NCBI GenBank assembly: GCA_017481185.1
Contig: JAFUPO010000169.1
Coordinates: 1-8,803, forward strand
Length of the DNA stretch: 8,803 nt
Direction: 5' to 3'
DNA from: Clostridia bacterium
GTDB taxonomy: Bacteria > Bacillota_A > Clostridia > Christensenellales > Aristaeellaceae
In this document: positions 6,835 to 8,803 of the stretch, in pieces
How positions within the stretch are numbered: position 1 is the first letter of the stretch
Layout of the letters: every line of letters begins with the position of its first letter
The notes under the pieces: model-generated
Databases searched by the model: none
The model's input: only the letters and a program-made list of their open reading frames with translations
What the model was told of the DNA's origin: nothing
Made by a program: the position numbers and the translations under genes

Positions 6835-7500
6835 TCAGTTCACAACCTTGGTCAGAGGCTTCCACATATAGGCAAAGTAATCGTCACAGCGCAGCTTATA
6901 CCAATCGCCCTCCTCGCCTACCACCTGGAATCGTTCACCGGCTTTGCAGTTGCGGTAAGCGGCCCAGGCCTTGCCCGGCCCCGTGCGCAGCTGCGTATCT
7001 TCGGTCATTTCGATGGTAAACAAGGGTCTGGCCTGCTTTACCTCCCAGTCCGTCCACACGGAGGCATCCTTAGAAACATAGCACATGGCGTTGCGGAAAC
7101 TGACGATCCAGTAATCCTCCAATTCGCGGATCACCGTTAGCCGCTGGTTGGCGTCAATCAGCCCCACTCGCTTTGAAGACTTGGAGGCCCAGGCCCGGGC
7201 CGGGATGTTGCTCTTGCGGGTATAGATGTGCTGAGGGTTCTCCGCCACGTAATCTGCCAGCAGCCAGCCCTCGGTGCCCTCGTGATTCACCCGGTACCAG
7301 CCGTCATATTCCTCCAAAATGGTAAAGGTTTCGCCATTATCCAGGGTGCGAATCCGCTTGGCGCTGGTCTTGTGATCCACCCGCAGGCTGACCCCCAGGC
7401 AAATGACCTCACCAGTGCCGTAGCCCCCATCCGCAAGAGCCGCTGAAAGGGCCGTAACCATCAAAACCGCAACTGCCCAGATCGTCCCAAATCGTTTCAT
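6835..7500 (-). CDS. Secreted protein with SH3b-like repeats
   Basis: The 221-residue product has a Sec signal peptide: MKR, a hydrophobic stretch at about 7-21 and an AxA-type site giving likely cleavage after A23. The exported part shows two recognisable bacterial SH3 modules. One is at about 33-86 (SLRVDHKTSAKRIRTL, DGWYRVNHEGTEGWLLADYV) and one at about 160-216 (TQLRTGPGKAWAAYRNC, GDWYKLRCDDYFAYMW). A diverged copy lies between them at about 95-150. Such modules often bind peptidoglycan or mediate contacts outside the cell. No catalytic domain (NlpC/P60, amidase or similar) is present, so it may be an adaptor or cell-wall-associated protein; the function is unknown. ATG 7500 is preceded by AAAGGGAGG at 8-nt spacing. 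It stands alone, convergent to recA and divergent from the structured-RNA promoter. Confidence 0.8.
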   Translation of the reverse strand: MKRFGTIWAVAVLMVTALSAALADGGYGTGEVICLGVSLRVDHKTSAKRIRTLDNGETFTILEEYDGWYRVNHEGTEGWLLADYVAENPQHIYTRKSNIPARAWASKSSKRVGLIDANQRLTVIRELEDYWIVSFRNAMCYVSKDASVWTDWEVKQARPLFTIEMTEDTQLRTGPGKAWAAYRNCKAGERFQVVGEEGDWYKLRCDDYFAYMWKPLTKVVN

Positions 7501-7553
7501 TCAAACGCCCTCCCTTTAAAATAGGTTCTCCTTTTGTTCATTTAACGCTTCTC

Positions 7554-7583
7554 AAAATAAAATCTATCCAAGCAAAAGGGCAA
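7554..7583 (-). promoter_or_regulatory. Possible promoter of the SH3-repeat gene
   Basis: On the minus strand TTGCCC (7583-7578, 4/6) and TATTTT (7559-7554, 4/6) are 18 bp apart, giving a leader of about 50 nt. Both hexamers are weak and the area is AT-rich, so this is tentative. Confidence 0.25.
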
Positions 7584-7625
7584 ATATTCGATGAAATGTA
7601 CCTTGGGCAAAATGCCGTAATTCTC

Positions 7626-7654
7626 TTGACAGACGTGGTGGAAACCGCTAGAAT
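7626..7654 (+). promoter_or_regulatory. Strong sigma-A-like promoter for the structured RNA / rny leader
   Basis: A perfect TTGACA (7626-7631) and TAGAAT (7649-7654, 5/6) are separated by 17 bp, with AT-rich sequence after the -10. Transcription is expected to start at about 7661. It is the best promoter match in the window, yet no credible coding frame follows for about 340 nt. Confidence 0.75.
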
Positions 7655-7660
7655 ATAAAT

Positions 7661-7951
7661 GATCGGCCTTTGGAGCGCAGGTTATGGTCTGCGTTCGGCT
7701 GTTTTCAATAGAACCCATTTGCTTTCTTAATGTTGATCCCCCGCAGGCCAATGGGCCTCACGGGTGGTTTTTACGGAAATGTAATAGCCCTTCGGGGTTT
7801 TTGTAACTGTGCGCGCATCCATCCCGCAGCCTTTAGCGCTGCATCGTTTCATGCATCGGCTAATACCCATATACTGCCGGGGTATGCCTGTACAGACAAA
7901 AAGGGAAAATGAAAACAGTTAGGCCGTTCAGGAGATTCCTGAACGGTTTTT
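7661..7951 (+). ncRNA. Structured RNA of unknown family: rny leader/attenuator or free-standing ncRNA
   Basis: About 290 nt between a strong promoter and an intrinsic terminator, with dense base-pairing potential. Seen by eye: (a) the 5' end, GA-U-CGGCCU (7661-7669), can pair with AGGCCG-U-UC (7921-7929), covering the start of the terminator stem. (b) A long-range stem joins GGA/GCGCA/GGUUA (7672-7684) to UAACU/UGCGC/UCC (7804-7820) with small bulges. (c) An apical hairpin has CCCG and AGGCC arms (7740-7764, AAUG loop). (d) A CCC-UUCG-GGG tetraloop hairpin lies at 7788-7797. (e) GCAGC/GCUGC arms lie at 7826-7842. (f) GGC-ua-AUACCC pairs with GGGUAUGCC (7858-7888). Part (b)-(d) recalls 6S RNA architecture. 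I found no RNase P, SRP, tmRNA, T-box or cobalamin-riboswitch signature. The ORFs here lack ribosome binding sites. Exact ends are inferred. Confidence 0.5.
7924..7951 (+). terminator. Intrinsic terminator/attenuator upstream of rny
   Basis: CCGTTCAGGA (7924-7933) and TCCTGAACGG (7937-7946) form a perfect 10-bp stem with a GAT loop, followed by TTTTT (7947-7951). It ends 53 nt before the rny start codon. The first bases of the stem are shared with a possible long-range antiterminator pairing to 7661-7669. Confidence 0.88.
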
Positions 7952-8004
7952 GTCGGTCATGCTGAATTGAGAATTTGAACAAAAAAGGAAAAGGAGGGAA
8001 AACC

Positions 8005-8803
8005 ATGGTTGTATGGATTATTCTAGCCGCCGTTGTGGCGGGTGCCATCGGCGGTTTTGCTGGGTTCAAGTACCGCCAGAAGGTTGCCGAAGCCAAAATT
8101 GGCCGGGCGGAGGATTACGCCAAAACCCTTTATGAGGACGCTGTTCGTAAGGCTGAGGACTATAAAAAGGAAAAGGTTCTGGAAGCCAAGGAGGAAATCC
8201 TTAAAGCCAAGAGCGAAAACGACCGTGAAATGCGGGATCGCCGCAATGAAGTTCAGCGGGCTGAGCGCCGCCTGATCCAGCGTGAAGAAACCCTGGATAA
8301 AAAGGCCGACAATATGGAAGCCCGTGAGGAAAGCCTCAACAAAAAGCAGCAACAGATTCAGAAGCTTCAGGAAGAAGCCGAGGCCTACCATGCCCGCCAG
8401 TTTGGCGAGTTGGAGCGCATCGCCGGCATGACCCAGGATGAAGCCCGCCAGCAATTGGTGGAGCGCATCCAGAAGGACGCCTTCCACGATGCTGCCGCCC
8501 TGGTGCGGGACATTGAGAGCCGCGCCAAGGAAGAGGGCGAAAAAAAGGCCCGCAACATTATTGCTCTGGCTATTCAGAAGTGCGCTGCCGATCATGTGGC
8601 GGAGAGCACCGTTTCCGTCATCGCCCTGCCCAACGACGATATGAAGGGCCGCATCATTGGCCGCGAGGGCCGCAACATTCGCGCCCTGGAAACCGCCACC
8701 GGCGTTGACCTTATCATCGATGATACTCCCGAAGCCGTGATCGTATCCGCCTTTGATCCCGTTCGCCGCGAGATTGCCCGGTTGGCTGTGGAAAAGCTGA
8801 TCA
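8005..8803 (+). CDS. rny: Ribonuclease Y, N-terminal half (partial)
   Basis: The membrane-anchored endoribonuclease that initiates mRNA decay in many Firmicutes. The 266 residues visible are about half of the usual 510-520. They comprise an N-terminal transmembrane helix (residues 2-20, [20 protein letters not shown]), a long highly charged coiled coil (about 24-190), and a KH RNA-binding domain starting near 203 with the GxxG loop (G219-R-E-G222 in [12 protein letters not shown]). The catalytic HD domain lies beyond the right edge. ATG 8005 is preceded by AAGGAGGG (7991-7998) at 6-nt spacing, an unusually strong ribosome binding site. No clear promoter lies between the upstream terminator (ending 7951) and the start, which suggests read-through control from 7626 or an unrecognised promoter. 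Confidence 0.95.
   Translation, partial: MVVWIILAAVVAGAIGGFAGFKYRQKVAEAKIGRAEDYAKTLYEDAVRKAEDYKKEKVLEAKEEILKAKSENDREMRDRRNEVQRAERRLIQREETLDKKADNMEAREESLNKKQQQIQKLQEEAEAYHARQFGELERIAGMTQDEARQQLVERIQKDAFHDAAALVRDIESRAKEEGEKKARNIIALAIQKCAADHVAESTVSVIALPNDDMKGRIIGREGRNIRALETATGVDLIIDDTPEAVIVSAFDPVRREIARLAVEKLI

Noticed and set aside
7730..7912. 60-codon open frame inside the structured RNA (and a 69-codon frame on the other strand at 7542-7751)
   Set aside because: No ribosome binding site, no hydrophobic or domain signal, and the plus-strand frame runs across several stable hairpins.
7661..7951. T-box, RNase P, SRP RNA, tmRNA or cobalamin riboswitch
   Set aside because: The GGGUGG followed by U-rich sequence at 7762 lacks the T-box ACCGCG; no GAGGAAAGUCC, GGAAGG S-domain, 3' CCA/T-loop or B12-box signature was found.
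1..8803. Mobile element, CRISPR array or defence island
   Set aside because: No transposase, integrase, repeat-spacer array, terminal repeats or foreign-looking gene cluster was seen; the genes are conserved housekeeping functions.

Overview
The window looks like chromosome of a moderately GC-rich Firmicute, probably in the class Clostridia. The evidence is gene content and signals rather than any marker RNA: RNase Y (rny), an ECF-type BioY, strong AGGAGG-like ribosome binding sites, TTG starts, sigma-A-like TTGACA/TATAAT promoters, and the rimO-pgsA-cinA-recA order with rny downstream. No transposase, integrase, phage gene, tRNA, rRNA or CRISPR array is visible, so this is core genome rather than an accessory island.

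Layout. (1) Positions 1-388, minus strand: the N-terminal 129 residues of a PD-(D/E)XK nuclease domain, most likely the front of a DinG/XPD-like helicase whose remainder lies off the left edge. (2) 389-512: a compact divergent promoter region shared with bioY, with a perfect 9-bp inverted repeat spanning both -35 elements. (3) 513-1013, plus: bioY (biotin uptake), ending inside a bidirectional terminator shared with (4) 1033-2391, minus: a neurotransmitter:sodium symporter (NSS) family transporter. (5) 2392-2566: a second divergent promoter region with a LexA-box-like sequence. (6) 2567-6784, plus: a tight operon rimO-pgsA-cinA-recA (17-nt overlap, 4-nt gap, 22-nt gap) closed by a strong intrinsic terminator. 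(7) 6835-7500, minus: a secreted protein with SH3b-like repeats. (8) 7501-8004: a 504-bp non-coding stretch with a near-consensus promoter, about 290 nt of strongly structured transcribed sequence and an intrinsic terminator. (9) 8005-8803, plus: the first 266 residues of RNase Y, cut by the right edge.

How it works together. The operon joins ribosome modification (RimO), phospholipid synthesis (PgsA), NMN salvage/competence-associated CinA and recombination (RecA). recA has no visible promoter of its own, so the promoter and SOS-like box upstream of rimO are the only visible candidates for controlling it. The least explained sequence is the structured RNA between 7661 and 7951. Its extreme 5' end can pair with the ascending arm of its own terminator, and no clear promoter lies between that terminator and rny. 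This suggests an attenuator-type leader for rny, or a free-standing ncRNA with a 6S-like long-range stem, that I cannot assign to a known family.
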